From the NCBI GenBank assembly GCA_014238335.1, contig JABABI010000016.1, positions 1 to 64,000 on the forward strand: a stretch of 64,000 bases of DNA, read 5' to 3'. This document shows positions 1 through 9,716 of this stretch, in pieces; position 1 is the stretch's first letter; each line of letters opens with the position of its first letter. The position numbers were made by a program, and so were the translations under genes. The notes under the pieces are model-generated. The model was not told the origin of the DNA. It was given only the letters and a program-made list of their open reading frames with translations, and made no database searches. Source of the stretch: Fuerstiella sp. (lineage in GTDB: Bacteria > Planctomycetota > Planctomycetia > Planctomycetales > Planctomycetaceae).

Positions 1-173
1 AGCGTCCTGGCCATTTCCGGAGCCATGTCGCCGTACTTCTGACGCCAGCGGTAATAAGTTTGCTGAGCAATCTCCAACATCCTGCAAACTTCGGATACCT
101 TCCTGCCCTTACCGAGTTCCACGTCGGCCCGGCGCAGCATCGGAATAATCTGGTCAACCGGGTAACCTTTCGT
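1..173 (-). pseudogene. IS3-family transposase OrfA fragment (runs off left edge)
   Basis: The minus strand reads as the N-terminal helix-turn-helix part of an IS3/IS911-type OrfA: DQIIPMLRRADVELGKGRKV, then VCRMLEIAQQTYYRWRQKYG and a trailing DMAPEMART, all characteristic of this family. OrfA binds the element ends and, with OrfB, forms the transposase. The frame is open to the window edge, so the rest is outside. It has no ordinary start: an in-frame TGA (minus strand, 174-176) sits directly before the Thr-Lys-Gly-Tyr beginning, and the first in-frame ATG is about 12 codons later. Either an alternative start is used or the 5' end is damaged. A TGAACGCACCC stretch just upstream (about 186-196) could be the terminal repeat, but I cannot see the other end. 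Family call is fairly sure; the pseudogene status is inference. Confidence 0.6.
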
Positions 174-250
174 TCACATACGCTGGGTGCGTTCACGGGG
201 GAAGGTCCGTCGGGATTTGGGCCGTGGGGCTCGGTTGGGCGGTGGTTAGC

Positions 251-1663
251 TCATCGTTCCAGCGACGCTGGATCGCTCGGAATGTCAGTCGTCGATGATG
301 ACAGTGCACGTCGATTTCGGATCGCGTGTTCGTGGTGCGGGTTGCGAATCAGACATTCAGCGAACGCGGTGGCCGCTGATTCATGATTCCCAAGCAACTG
401 CTGAGAACGCCCCAGCCAGAACCAGCTGCGTGCGCGCGAATCGTCCAGTTCGATCGACCGTGAGAATGCAGCGGCAGCCTCAGGAATCGCGAGGTCCTCC
501 AGTAACTGGGTCCCTTTCAGAAAATCACCCCACGCGGCTATCTGATTCGCTGAAGCCACGTTGCCTGCATGCTTCCGCAATTCGGTAAGTGCACCACACA
601 TGTCGATGACCTGTTGACTCTTTCCACCTGACAACAGATGTATCCCGGTTTCAAATAAGAGCTCTGCCTCGGTTGTGTTCTGCTGGGCCAGCAGAGCGAA
701 CCCAAGTCTTGCCGTCCGGTAGGAATCCGCTCCGTCCTTATCGATGACTTGCTGCAATCTGTTGACCTGTGATTTTCGGTCATCCCGCGCAAGGTCCACG
801 TTCGACAGCAGATCCTCGAGGAGCGGATCCCAGGACTCACCATTTTCTGCCAGAATGATGTCGGCGACGCGATCGATGTTCTGTGGTTGTTGCAGTTGCT
901 CCAGAGCCACGTTGATTCGATGCTCAACGCCAAGTTCCAGCGATAGTTTCTGAAGTGTTGCGGCGCGACTGTGCCAGGGGCCCCTGACATGTTCACTAAC
1001 GACGTCCGCGAACGCAAAGTGCTGCTGCTCGGCAGTCGTGTCGCCCTGCTGTCGAGCGACGACGGCCAGCAGATAATAGACTCGCCAGGCATTCGGCTGT
1101 TCTTTTATGAGTTCGTTGAGCAAGGCTGAGGCATGAGTCAGATCGTGATCGCGGATGGCCAGTTCGGCCAGTTGCAAACGGGAGACTGCCAGTTCAGACG
1201 ATGAAGTGAATGCCCGCTGAGCGTCTTTCGCCCGCCCTTCTCGCAGTGCGTTCAGGCCAATGAAATGCCGACATGCTTCCGGGTGCGAATGCCCCAGATC
1301 GATTGCACGGCGGAACTGTTCGTCGGACGCTGCCGTCTGGCCGATACTTGAAAGGCAGAATGCCCAGTGATATCGGAATTGAGGATGGTTGGGATTCAGT
1401 GTGCTGGCACGACGGTAGCAGGCTTCCGCTTCTGCATAGAATCCGCCAGCAAACAGCGTGTCTGCCAGATGGTGCCAGTCCAATGCGACATCCGGTCTGA
1501 CGACCGAGATCGCCTCCCGAATCTTTGCTCGTGTGTAAGCCGGGTAGCCGACCAGGTTCGGTTCCGGAAGTTTGAACGTCTCCTGCTGGAAGAACATCAG
1601 CCAGGTGGCTACGGCCAGTTCAATGACAAACAGTGGAATCACCAGGTATCGCAACTGCCTCAC
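251..1663 (-). CDS. Membrane-anchored TPR-repeat protein
   Basis: 470 residues. Residues about 6-25 form one hydrophobic segment after a short basic start, so the protein is probably anchored in a membrane with the rest exported. The remainder is helical repeats with TPR spacing: clear units near residues 60-150 (for example AEACYRRASTLNPNHPQF) and again at the C-terminus (AAAFSRSIELDDSRARSW and a following unit). TPR arrays mediate protein-protein contacts; the partner is unknown. Its ATG overlaps the TGA stop of the upstream FG-GAP gene by 4 bases (ATGA at 1660-1663), so the two are almost certainly translationally coupled and work together, a pairing common in planctomycetes. No enzymatic motif seen. 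Confidence 0.85.
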   Translation of the reverse strand: MRQLRYLVIPLFVIELAVATWLMFFQQETFKLPEPNLVGYPAYTRAKIREAISVVRPDVALDWHHLADTLFAGGFYAEAEACYRRASTLNPNHPQFRYHWAFCLSSIGQTAASDEQFRRAIDLGHSHPEACRHFIGLNALREGRAKDAQRAFTSSSELAVSRLQLAELAIRDHDLTHASALLNELIKEQPNAWRVYYLLAVVARQQGDTTAEQQHFAFADVVSEHVRGPWHSRAATLQKLSLELGVEHRINVALEQLQQPQNIDRVADIILAENGESWDPLLEDLLSNVDLARDDRKSQVNRLQQVIDKDGADSYRTARLGFALLAQQNTTEAELLFETGIHLLSGGKSQQVIDMCGALTELRKHAGNVASANQIAAWGDFLKGTQLLEDLAIPEAAAAFSRSIELDDSRARSWFWLGRSQQLLGNHESAATAFAECLIRNPHHEHAIRNRRALSSSTTDIPSDPASLER

Positions 1664-2967
1664 TGCGCCACCCCCTGATTTTCCCAGATCGCGATTCCAC
1701 CATCTGCGTTGTTGTAGGGCGGATAAATCTGAAGGCTGCCGGCAACAATGTCCGGCAGGCCGTCGCCGTTAAGGTCGCCGCAGCGCACAGTGCACAGATG
1801 TGTCGGGCCGGACGCAACATGCCATGCAGAAAATGTCTGTTGGCCGTTGTTCTCCAGCCATGCAAGGCTGGTCACGTCTGGTTGTTTCCAGTCGTTAAAC
1901 ATGCTGGCCAGGACAACGTCGGTGTCTCCGTCGCCGTCCATGTCGGCTGCGTCTGCGGCGTAGGTTCCGCCCAGACTGCCGATGCGATGAGATTCGAACT
2001 CAAAGTTGCCTCGGTTCTCCAGCCAGATACAGCCGTGGTCGGGCTGCGGGCACGGGTAGGCCAGTTCAAGATTATCTCCGGCGGACAGCAGCAAGTCGGT
2101 ATCGCCGTCCTGATCCAGATCGCATGTCACCATTCCGGCCAGCCCCAGGTCATAATCCGTCGTGCCCCAGACCTGATGAGCGACCGGTTGAAAGGATCCA
2201 TTTCCCGGATTTTCAAAGATCAATACCTCTTCGTCATTCTGGCTGATCAGTGCGGCAATGTCAGGGTCGCCATCATTGTCGTAGTCGTCGACAGGTACAT
2301 GGATGCACCCTGGCAACGACACCAGTTCATGATCCGCAAATCTGCCGCTTCCGACATTTTCCAGCCACAATACTCGGCCATGCAGATACCCGAATTCCGC
2401 CACCACCAGATCAATGTCTCCGTCTGCATCAAAATCTGCAGGTTGCACATCCGTAACTCGGCGCAGATCGTCGGCAATCACCATGACTTCAAAACCTAAT
2501 TCTCCATCGTTAATCAGTGCCACAACCTGTCCGTGGCGACTGTCCGTCGGCCAAACGCTGCGCAGGATGGCAACCAGAATGTCGGGGTCGCCATCCGCAT
2601 CAATGTCCACCACCGCTGTATGAGCGGGGGCCGGCAGAGAATTCTCCGGCACAAGCGGCACCGTTGTCCAGTCGTTGTCAACGGTTCTGCGTTGCCACCA
2701 GATTGTGTGCCTGACTGCGTCGCAGATCAGCAGATCCATAGTGCCGTCAGTGTCCAGGTCAGTGATATTGATGTTCGTTATTCGAGGTCGCGCGTCGAAC
2801 GACGAGCCATTATCAGCACGCTGAAAAGTCAATGCCCCGGTCTCAAATCGGGTGCCCAGACTGCGCACTGGCAATGACCGGACCACTGGCTGGCGATCCA
2901 TACTCAGCAGGATCAGTGCAAGTGCGATCGCTCCCGCCGACGTCAGGATGTAGAGCGTCTTATTCAC
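1660..2967 (-). CDS. FG-GAP/VCBS repeat protein, secreted
   Basis: About 435 residues from a GTG start at 2967, chosen because a TAAGG ribosome site lies about 7 bases upstream and the start leads straight into a signal-anchor-like hydrophobic stretch; a longer frame upstream to 3135 lacks such features. At least seven calcium-type loops of the FG-GAP/VCBS kind follow at regular spacing, such as DIDADGDPDILVA, DFDADGDIDLVVAEF, DLDQDGDTDLLLSA and DLNGDGLPDIVAG, enough for one beta-propeller. Such proteins are exported and often bind Ca2+ and surfaces or ligands. It is coupled by a 4-base overlap to the TPR gene downstream. Family is clear; biological role unknown. Confidence 0.85.
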   Translation of the reverse strand: MNKTLYILTSAGAIALALILLSMDRQPVVRSLPVRSLGTRFETGALTFQRADNGSSFDARPRITNINITDLDTDGTMDLLICDAVRHTIWWQRRTVDNDWTTVPLVPENSLPAPAHTAVVDIDADGDPDILVAILRSVWPTDSRHGQVVALINDGELGFEVMVIADDLRRVTDVQPADFDADGDIDLVVAEFGYLHGRVLWLENVGSGRFADHELVSLPGCIHVPVDDYDNDGDPDIAALISQNDEEVLIFENPGNGSFQPVAHQVWGTTDYDLGLAGMVTCDLDQDGDTDLLLSAGDNLELAYPCPQPDHGCIWLENRGNFEFESHRIGSLGGTYAADAADMDGDGDTDVVLASMFNDWKQPDVTSLAWLENNGQQTFSAWHVASGPTHLCTVRCGDLNGDGLPDIVAGSLQIYPPYNNADGGIAIWENQGVAQ

Positions 2968-3147
2968 GTGCTGCCTTAGACTGTTGCGGGGAAACACCAG
3001 TACCGCGGACGCCAGTAAAAAAGGGCGTTGTCCGGACACGATGTCCAAACAATCGCCCCATACGGAATCAGGCAATATACCAAGGCCGCCACGAACGCCG
3101 AAGAACTGTCGATCGTTACCTTGATTGAGCTTCAATGACGTTCGTTA

Positions 3148-3615
3148 TTATTCCCCGTCCTCGTAACTCTCACCTTCGTGTTTGTCAATTTCACCTTCTG
3201 CACTGAGTTCAAAGTCGAAGGTATTGGAACCCGGCTCCACTGTTTGTTTCAGTGTTGTCTGGCTGTTGTACTGATTGGGAATTGTTTCTGGCACAGCGTC
3301 GACCAACTCTCCGTCATCGCCAGGTCCAGCTTCCTGGTAAGTTGATATTCGCACCGTGTGTTCACCAACTTTCGCACCCTCCATGTTCGCTGAATATTGT
3401 AGTTCGTAGTAGCCACTTGAATCCGTTACGGCCGCTGCCCCCCGCGCACCGGCTTCGCTGGGCCGAAACGATACGGAAGCACCGCTGACGGGTGAGCCTC
3501 CCAAAGTTACCGTACCTGATACGGTGCCCATATCAGGATAGTCGCCGGCGCCACCACCACATCCCAGAGCAGTCAACAGAATCCCACTGAACAACACGGT
3601 CGCACAACGGTGCAT
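3148..3615 (-). CDS. Carboxypeptidase-regulatory-like lipoprotein (pair 1)
   Basis: 155 residues. The N-terminus has a basic start, a hydrophobic core and a lipobox ending LTALGC at about Cys19, so it is a predicted lipoprotein, followed by a Gly-rich linker. The body (about 30-140) is a transthyretin-like/Ig-like beta domain: GTVSGTVTLGGSPVSGASVSF, then a DSSGYYELQY strand. The C-terminus is acidic. It lies directly downstream of a DUF1559 prepilin-like gene on the same strand, an arrangement repeated twice more in this window. The domain type is clear; ligand or partner is unknown, though co-expression with the pilin-like neighbour is likely. Confidence 0.85.
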   Translation of the reverse strand: MHRCATVLFSGILLTALGCGGGAGDYPDMGTVSGTVTLGGSPVSGASVSFRPSEAGARGAAAVTDSSGYYELQYSANMEGAKVGEHTVRISTYQEAGPGDDGELVDAVPETIPNQYNSQTTLKQTVEPGSNTFDFELSAEGEIDKHEGESYEDGE

Positions 3616-3806
3616 TGCAGCAATCCTTATTTACAAATCGAAAATCTGACAGGGTTGGAATTCCAACCGGAATAGCTTTGATCGCGACGTCCATGGCTGG
3701 CTGAAGCAATCAGAGGAAGATGTGTCGCCATGAGTGAGGCCACTCCGAACAATCGAAGTGGCCGATCACGGCCGTAGTCAACAAACGGCTTATATCGGAA
3801 TTCGGT

Positions 3807-4862
3807 TTAGAACTCGCCGATCGGGTGCTCGTCGGCTCTGGCGAATAACCGCTGATAAATTCCGAAGTCGGCACCACCGTTGGCGTGATCGTATTCGTCT
3901 GTGTTGTTGTTCCCAACCCAAACGCTGCCCCAGCCTCCACGATATTTACATCCGCGACACGTGTGCTGAATGTTCTCGCTGATGAATCTGACGCTGCCAT
4001 CGGCCAGAGCAAATTGAGCACCACCCGTGTGCAGGCTGCTGGCAGATGTCTGCTTGGGCCCCCACCCCGTACCGTCATCAAGCTGATTGATAGGATACGC
4101 TCCACCCATCATGACGAAGCTTGTCCGTCCCTGAGCCCACCCGTTCTGCTGTTGAGCCACGCCGAACGCGAGTGTCAATTCTCGACCGGGGGCTGAGTTC
4201 TTGATCTTATACGTCTGTTCACCAATCAGAAACGTGTTGGACGTTCCATCTTCGACATCGCGAAACTTAATGCCGATGTCACGATTGAACATGCCTGTGT
4301 TGGCGCGCCGCTGTCCGCCGGCACCGGCTGTTGCCGGTACAAACGGGTTGTGGAATGCACCGGCACAGCCAGCATAACTGGACAACGCGGCTTCATAACC
4401 CCACGGTCGATTTGTGTAGTACTGTGCGGTTGACGGAGCGATATCTGACGGACAGAGATACGATGAGACCGGAGTCCCCGCCACCAGATGGTTGTTCCGC
4501 GTAGCCTGCCCGAGTCCGGAGATCGGGTAGTCGTAGTCGAACTGGGCGGAAATCGTTGCTCCGTCGATGAACGGCAGGACGTAGCCACCCCACGAAAACC
4601 CTGTGCCGCCAGCACTGTTACCAGAGTTGCCGTCCGCGTCACCAACATACTGATGCCCGATCGGGAACAGACCGAAGGTGCTCTCATAGTTATGACAGGC
4701 AAGTGCAAGTTGTTTCAGATTGTTCTTGCACTGCGTTCGGCGAGCTGCTTCGCGTGCCTGCTGAACAGCCGGCAGCAGTAGTGCAATCAAAATCGCGATG
4801 ATGGCGATCACCACCAGCAATTCGATCAGCGTAAAACCCTTGTTGCGGATGCTCTTTTTCAT
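3807..4862 (-). CDS. DUF1559 prepilin-like protein (pair 1)
   Basis: 351 residues. Starts with the class III/type II prepilin signature [20 protein letters not shown] followed by the planctomycete-typical [20 protein letters not shown], so it should be cut by a prepilin peptidase after the Gly and N-methylated. The rest is the DUF1559 (SBP_bac_10) domain with the conserved C-terminal [13 protein letters not shown] and a final IGEF, which is shared by all three copies here. A GAGGG box precedes the ATG. Planctomycetes carry many such proteins, often beside small lipoproteins as here; the function is not established, but pseudopilin or surface-fibre roles are the usual suggestion. Confidence 0.93.
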   Translation of the reverse strand: MKKSIRNKGFTLIELLVVIAIIAILIALLLPAVQQAREAARRTQCKNNLKQLALACHNYESTFGLFPIGHQYVGDADGNSGNSAGGTGFSWGGYVLPFIDGATISAQFDYDYPISGLGQATRNNHLVAGTPVSSYLCPSDIAPSTAQYYTNRPWGYEAALSSYAGCAGAFHNPFVPATAGAGGQRRANTGMFNRDIGIKFRDVEDGTSNTFLIGEQTYKIKNSAPGRELTLAFGVAQQQNGWAQGRTSFVMMGGAYPINQLDDGTGWGPKQTSASSLHTGGAQFALADGSVRFISENIQHTCRGCKYRGGWGSVWVGNNNTDEYDHANGGADFGIYQRLFARADEHPIGEF

Positions 4863-5015
4863 GACATGCTGTCCCTCATAGGAAAAACGAAAATTATTTC
4901 AATAACGAATGACTATGGCTAAGAACACACGACTTATCACATCTGGTGTCATGTGCGATCCGCACCTGAAAATTTTGGCATTAATTCATCAGTGCCGCCT
5001 ACGTGAACATTGGAC

Positions 5016-5444
5016 CTAAAGTTCAATGTTGATCGTGTTCGGGCCTGCGGCGACGTCTTTCTTGATTGGGCCATCTGACGCCGCGTCAGCCGGTCCTGTT
5101 GAACCTTCTCCTTCTTCGTCATCTTCGGTAACAGACGGATCATCGCCTTCGTAATCTCCGCTTTCGCCGGCACCGGTTACCATGACTGTGTGCTGCCCGA
5201 TCGTCGCGCCTGCGTTGTCGACGTTATACATCAACGTGTAGGTGCCGTCGGTCCCGGTCTGCCCCGATGAGGGACGACCACCACTCGCCGGCGTGAAGGT
5301 AACGATGGCATTGACCACCGGCTGGCCACCTGTGGTGACTTTACCTGTGACCGTTCCCAGTGCAGGCACGTCGGGACCGTCTCCACCACAGCCGCACGCG
5401 ACCATCAGACCCAGTAAAGCAATTGAAGAACTTAATTGGCGCAC
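5016..5444 (-). CDS. Carboxypeptidase-regulatory-like lipoprotein (pair 2)
   Basis: About 142 residues from a GTG at 5444, preferred over upstream starts because GGAG lies 7 bases before it and it begins directly with a signal peptide (SSSIALLGLMVACGCGG, lipobox VACG). One transthyretin-like beta domain follows (GTVTGKVTTGGQPVVNAIV, then TGTDGTYTLMYN), with an acidic Asp/Glu stretch near residues 110-122 and a short C-terminal strand. It resembles the other two lipoproteins in this region in fold and in the acidic insert, indicating duplication. It sits just downstream of the second DUF1559 gene on the same strand. Confidence 0.82.
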   Translation of the reverse strand: MRQLSSSIALLGLMVACGCGGDGPDVPALGTVTGKVTTGGQPVVNAIVTFTPASGGRPSSGQTGTDGTYTLMYNVDNAGATIGQHTVMVTGAGESGDYEGDDPSVTEDDEEGEGSTGPADAASDGPIKKDVAAGPNTINIEL

Positions 5445-5538
5445 AAGAAAACTCCATCCACCTGAGTGGTACTTGATCCACGAAACACAAAAGAGAGACA
5501 TCGATGGCATCGACGCCCATGGCCGAAGTTGAGGCAGC

Positions 5539-6579
5539 TTAGAATTCACCAATCACTTTTCCATCATCCCGAATACCCAGCAACTGATAGAGGCCGCAAC
5601 GGTTAATGTCTGCCGCGTTCATCGCCCCGTCTCGGTTGATCCGATTGTTCGCGGCAGGTTTTGAGTCGATGTTTTCGCTGATGAATCTCACCGATCCATC
5701 GCCAAGCAAAAACTGGGCACCGCCAACGTGTTTACTGCTGAAGCCATCCGTGCAGTTATTGGATCCGGCATTCACAGGGTCATTTATGATCTTGGACACT
5801 TTGCCGAAGGTGAAGTCCGCTCCGTGAGTTCCGCCACCAAGGGGAGCACGATTGCCGATCCACGATCCGGCACCGCATCGCTTGTCACGTTCGCCAACAA
5901 TTAATGTGTTGGATGATCCATCGGTAAAGTCCCGAAAACGGACTCTGGACAGGTTGTAGAAAGTCCCGCGCTGGGCTGATCGGCCGGGTCCGCGAGGTCG
6001 ATTGATGTCGCGGAAACCAACAACTCCCGGGTAGTTTGACGTGGGCGGCCGCCAGTTGTTAACCGGTCCGGTGATGCCGGACTGATTACTACCGTTGAAG
6101 TTCTGACGCCGCATTCCTGCTTTCAGGTTTGGTCCGGTGGTGTCACTGGGGCACTGAAACGCCGCCAGTGCAGGAAACATGGTGCTAAGAGAGTTGCGGT
6201 CCGGAGTAATCGTTCGGTTCGAAGTGACATCATACAAGCTGCGGTCATTGACCTGCAGGGTGTTGAACAGCGGTGCCTGGTCAATCTGAGGCAGAATGAA
6301 CGCATGCCAGCCCCAAGCTGACTGATTGACGAAGTTGTTGCCGCTTGCGTGTCGAGGCACGGAGCCAGTGGGAAAGATATTGTAGACATCATGATAGTTA
6401 TGAACCGCCAGCCCGATCTGCTTCAGATTGTTCTTGCACTGGGTGCGACGTGCTGCTTCGCGTGCCTGCTGTACGGCGGGCAGCAGCAGCGCAATCAGAA
6501 TTGCAATGATGGCGATCACCACCAGCAGCTCTATTAACGTGAAGCCGCGTTTGAACCGCGGGGAATAAGGACGTGACAT
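5539..6579 (-). CDS. DUF1559 prepilin-like protein (pair 2)
   Basis: About 346 residues. The ATG at 6579 is preferred to one 13 codons upstream because AAGGAG lies 6 bases before it. The N-terminus reads [20 protein letters not shown], a prepilin cleavage site plus hydrophobic helix, followed by [20 protein letters not shown] and the DUF1559 domain with [13 protein letters not shown] and the terminal IGEF. It differs from the pair 1 copy mainly in the variable middle, which is Asn/Arg-rich here. It probably forms an operon with the lipoprotein gene at 5016-5444. Confidence 0.92.
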   Translation of the reverse strand: MSRPYSPRFKRGFTLIELLVVIAIIAILIALLLPAVQQAREAARRTQCKNNLKQIGLAVHNYHDVYNIFPTGSVPRHASGNNFVNQSAWGWHAFILPQIDQAPLFNTLQVNDRSLYDVTSNRTITPDRNSLSTMFPALAAFQCPSDTTGPNLKAGMRRQNFNGSNQSGITGPVNNWRPPTSNYPGVVGFRDINRPRGPGRSAQRGTFYNLSRVRFRDFTDGSSNTLIVGERDKRCGAGSWIGNRAPLGGGTHGADFTFGKVSKIINDPVNAGSNNCTDGFSSKHVGGAQFLLGDGSVRFISENIDSKPAANNRINRDGAMNAADINRCGLYQLLGIRDDGKVIGEF

Positions 6580-7215
6580 GAGATTCTCCTTCGACGAGAA
6601 AACGGAAAAAGATCGCACAAAATCGTGCGTAAATTATTGACGGGTGACAAAAGGTCATGCCAACCAAAGAATATGGTTGATGTCCCTCTCTTTTGCGCGC
6701 AAGCCCCCCAGGGCGGGGTGACCACGCCATCGGCGGAGTCCTATACGATAAGCTAAGCAAAAGCTACGGATTACGATAACAGTTTCTGATGTTATTTCAG
6801 TAAATGGCTAGGAAACCCGGAATTAGGGCGACACCTGTGGGGAGATGCAACCCGCAGGGTGTACAGGCTCAAGGGTAGTTCTGCAGCCAAGCGTGGATAT
6901 GGGCCAGGGATTGCCGCGTCTGTGAGGCGAGAGTTGTACTGATGGGCCCGTCCAGGGCGCATTCGTTGGTTGGAGGGTGTTGAACGGGAAGCCAACCGGC
7001 GTTCCTTTGCCCCTCCGCAGCCTGCAGACCGATTCGCAGGAGAACGAACAAGGCGGGGGAGAGGAGCAAACTCAGGGCGCGTGGCGCCCCCAACGATCGT
7101 ATGCACCGGCAGTCAATCATCATACCGTCAGACTTGACACGAATACGGGCATTCAGGCGTTATTTAAATGTACCCTGGTGCATAGTCTGATATGGTCCGT
7201 TGGGGGAGTTCATTG
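6580..7215. other. Intergenic gap, possible small secreted ORF on minus strand
   Basis: 636 bases between the divergent DUF1559 and HhH genes. A minus-strand frame at 6869-7123 (84 codons) begins with a signal-peptide-like stretch (ALSLLLSPALFVLLRIGLQA) followed by a short mature part containing one Cys. It lacks a visible ribosome site and I recognise no family, so I do not call it a gene. TTGACA occurs at about 7134 on the plus strand, but no convincing -10 sits at the right distance. Nothing else stands out. Confidence 0.3.
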
Positions 7216-7764
7216 ATGGCTGACATATCCCAGCAGACCCACCATCAAACAGATTCGTGTGCGGAATCGGTTCCCGCTGCATCTGAAGCGTCCACAATTG
7301 TGTCAGTTTCTATCGCTGCCACCGGACCGAATTCTGCGCCCACGGACGCCGATGATTTTCAGGTGAAATCCAGGCCGGTCGTCGAACGTGATCGATTCCT
7401 GATTGTGCTCGGCTGGCTGTTCTTTGTCGTGATGTCGACGCAATATCTGATCGTGGCATTTGATCGCCCGGATCCGCTGCCGTGGCAGCGAGGGACTGCG
7501 TTTCAGTTGTATCGTGTCGATGTGAATACGGGGACGTGGGTGGAATGGATGCAACTGGAAGGTATCGGCCAGACGATGGCACATCGGATTGTGGCCGATC
7601 GTGAAGAAAACGGCCCGTTTCCAACAATCGACGATCTGATTCGGGTTGACGGAATCGGACCGGTAACGCTCGACCGTCTGCGTCCCTGGCTTATCATCAA
7701 GCCATTTCCCGATGGAGGATCGCTTCCATCGCGGGCGACCTCCAGCAGGGACCGGCGGCGATAG
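7216..7764 (+). CDS. ComEA-like helix-hairpin-helix protein
   Basis: About 182 residues from the ATG at 7216, which has GGGGGAG about 8 bases upstream; an in-frame ATG at 7192 is less likely. After a Ser/Thr/Ala-rich N-terminus there is one membrane segment around residues 62-83 (LIVLGWLFFVVMSTQYLIVA), then a C-terminal double helix-hairpin-helix: LEGIGQTMAHRIVADREENG followed by IDDLIRVDGIGPVTLDRLRP. This is the ComEA DNA-binding fold, which in competent bacteria holds incoming DNA at the membrane. The anchor precedes the HhH part as in ComEA, but the N-terminus is longer. No other competence gene is adjacent; cinA at 60 kb is far away. DNA uptake is inference. Confidence 0.8.
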   Translation: MADISQQTHHQTDSCAESVPAASEASTIVSVSIAATGPNSAPTDADDFQVKSRPVVERDRFLIVLGWLFFVVMSTQYLIVAFDRPDPLPWQRGTAFQLYRVDVNTGTWVEWMQLEGIGQTMAHRIVADREENGPFPTIDDLIRVDGIGPVTLDRLRPWLIIKPFPDGGSLPSRATSSRDRRR

Positions 7765-8202
7765 TTTGTGCCGCAGTTTCTGACGCTGCCAGGCCTCGGA
7801 ATCTCGCCAACTTGGTGTTGCTTACGATGCGGGGCAGGTCTTAAACATCGTTGGCGATCGTTGTTCCATGCCCGGCGGCTGAAACGTTTTTTCCGGACGC
7901 GCAAAAACGTAATGACGGAGGGTCTCAGGAGATTACGAGATGAAGCGTATCGAGCAATCGCAGAACGCAAAGAACGCCCTTAAAGCCGTTTACTTTTAGT
8001 GATTGTCGTAGACGATACTGGCTCGTGGGAGTAACGAAACTGCTATTGAATATCGCTGTTCGCGGCCACAAGTCAGCGTGAAACGCTTTAGTGCGTGTTG
8101 CACGGACGTGTGGCGTGTCCGGCGAACAAATTCGCAGCTGAATGGTGGCGGAAGTCGCTCCGCTTCGGTGAATCGCGCCCTTAGCGGACACCATTTCCGT
8201 CG
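7765..8202. other. Intergenic gap with weak ORF
   Basis: 438 bases after the HhH gene. A frame from GTG at 7768 to 7983 (71 codons) starts 3 bases after the HhH stop and contains a CCLRCG pair and a basic helix-like C-terminus (RRLRDEAYRAIAERKERP). It could be a small coupled gene, but there is no ribosome site and no recognised family. The rest shows no gene, RNA or strong repeat. Confidence 0.25.
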
Positions 8203-8709
8203 CTATTCTGCACCGGTCGTGGACCCGTCTGCAGCCAGATTAAAGTTGAATTCGCTGGTGGAAGATGACACCGTGACCTGCAGCGCAGAATCGACGCGAT
8301 AAGCCTCAGGGATTACTTCGATCGGAGCCTCTGGGTCGGGCTCTTCACTCTCTTCTTCATCACTTTCGCCATCTTCGGATTCGGTGTTAAGCCCCAGGAC
8401 CTTCCTGGCTGTGCTGATGCTGATTCGCTTCTTACCGGGAATCACACCATATTCGACGCTGTCGAATTTCAAGCGAAAGTAACCGCTGTCGTCAGTGAGA
8501 CCATAGGCTTCCCCCCCGGTTTCCAGATCCTCAAAGGCGACGACAGCATCGTTGACAGGCTCTCCATCCAGCTTAACCGTCCCGGTGACATCCACGAGCC
8601 CCAGACTGGAATAGTCCGCCTGCGGGGCACCTCCACAGCCCGCAAGAAGCAGCGACAATAATCCGCTGGCGATCAGGAATGTGCATAAGCATCGTACGGT
8701 TCCACGCAT
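8203..8709 (-). CDS. Carboxypeptidase-regulatory-like lipoprotein (pair 3)
   Basis: About 168 residues from the ATG at 8709; a TTG nine codons upstream is possible but would put polar residues before the signal peptide. The signal (CLCTFLIASGLLSLLLAGCG) ends in a lipobox LAGC. The mature part is one beta-sandwich domain (VDVTGTVKLDGEPVNDAVV, then TDDSGYFRLKFD) with a long acidic Glu/Asp insert around residues 115-135 and a beta-rich tail. Same architecture as the lipoproteins at 3148 and 5016, and again directly downstream of a DUF1559 gene. Confidence 0.85.
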   Translation of the reverse strand: MRGTVRCLCTFLIASGLLSLLLAGCGGAPQADYSSLGLVDVTGTVKLDGEPVNDAVVAFEDLETGGEAYGLTDDSGYFRLKFDSVEYGVIPGKKRISISTARKVLGLNTESEDGESDEEESEEPDPEAPIEVIPEAYRVDSALQVTVSSSTSEFNFNLAADGSTTGAE

Positions 8710-8762
8710 GGCCCTGCCTGTCTGGTAAATTGGCAACAGAGAACTTTCGAAAGGCTCTCCAA

Positions 8763-9716
8763 TCAGAACTCGCCGATCACCTCGCCGCCGCCGATTGAGC
8801 CGAGAGCACGCAGCAATCCAAGGTCAATGTTCTCTGAGATGAAGCGAGCAGACCCATCAGCCAGAGCGAACTGTGCCCCGCCCACGTGATAACTGCCAAA
8901 CGTCAGCTCCATGATTCTTCCGTTTATTGAGGGGTCCCGGACACGGGTGTTGATGTGCCAGTAAGTGGAGCCCAGGCCCTCTGAATGCTCTGTGCCGCCT
9001 CTATCGCCGGGACGACAATCCCAGCCTCCCGTTTGCGGTGCGCCGAACAGCCAGTAGTCCATTCCCTGACCGTCTTTCACATAGGAAGGGTCCGTAAAAC
9101 TTTCGCCAATCATCACCGTATTAGAGGTGCCATCCGTGATGTCTCTGATTCGCGTACTGCTGCAACCGTAAAACATCCCATTTAACCCGGTCTGATCTTC
9201 CAGGGCGACGACCGGGTGCCCGGGCGGCACAGTGCTTTTGTCGTCGGAAACTGCATTCGACCCTGAGACAGCTCGATAGCTGGCGGGCACACGCCCCGGG
9301 ATTCCCTGATTCGTCACGTGTTCAGCGATTGCCATGCTCGGGCACCGGAAAACGGAAACGACCGTTCCAGCGGCCGTTTCGTTCGGCGACCCGTTGGCAT
9401 TCCAGTTGCCCGGACCGCTCTCCTGCCAGATCAGGGTGTTGTAAATATTGGACTGCTCCAGCTGAGGCAGGATCATGGCCGACCAAAGTGTTTCCCGTTC
9501 GTCAAAGCCGAACGGGAACGTGAGGACCGTGTCATGATAATTGTGCAGCGCCAACCCGATGTTCTTCAGATTGTTCTTGCACGATGTTCTGCGGGCGGCT
9601 TCTCGAGCTTGCTGGACGGCAGGCAGAAGAAGCGCGATCAGGATCGCGATGATGGCGATCACCACCAATAATTCGATCAATGTGAAACCACGTCGTTTCG
9701 TTTGGCCTGCCATCAT
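8763..9716 (-). CDS. DUF1559 prepilin-like protein (pair 3)
   Basis: 317 residues, the shortest of the three copies. [20 protein letters not shown] provides the prepilin signal; [20 protein letters not shown] and the DUF1559 domain with [13 protein letters not shown] and terminal IGEF follow. Two adjacent ATG codons exist at the start, with GGGGAG just upstream, so the exact first Met is uncertain by one codon. Operon with the lipoprotein gene ending at 8203 is likely (about 50 bases apart). Function as for the other copies: unknown surface or pseudopilin role. Confidence 0.92.
   Translation of the reverse strand: MMAGQTKRRGFTLIELLVVIAIIAILIALLLPAVQQAREAARRTSCKNNLKNIGLALHNYHDTVLTFPFGFDERETLWSAMILPQLEQSNIYNTLIWQESGPGNWNANGSPNETAAGTVVSVFRCPSMAIAEHVTNQGIPGRVPASYRAVSGSNAVSDDKSTVPPGHPVVALEDQTGLNGMFYGCSSTRIRDITDGTSNTVMIGESFTDPSYVKDGQGMDYWLFGAPQTGGWDCRPGDRGGTEHSEGLGSTYWHINTRVRDPSINGRIMELTFGSYHVGGAQFALADGSARFISENIDLGLLRALGSIGGGEVIGEF

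Noticed and set aside
1633..2499. Plus-strand frame opposite the FG-GAP gene
   Set aside because: Antisense to seven clear calcium-loop repeats; a shadow of GC-rich coding.
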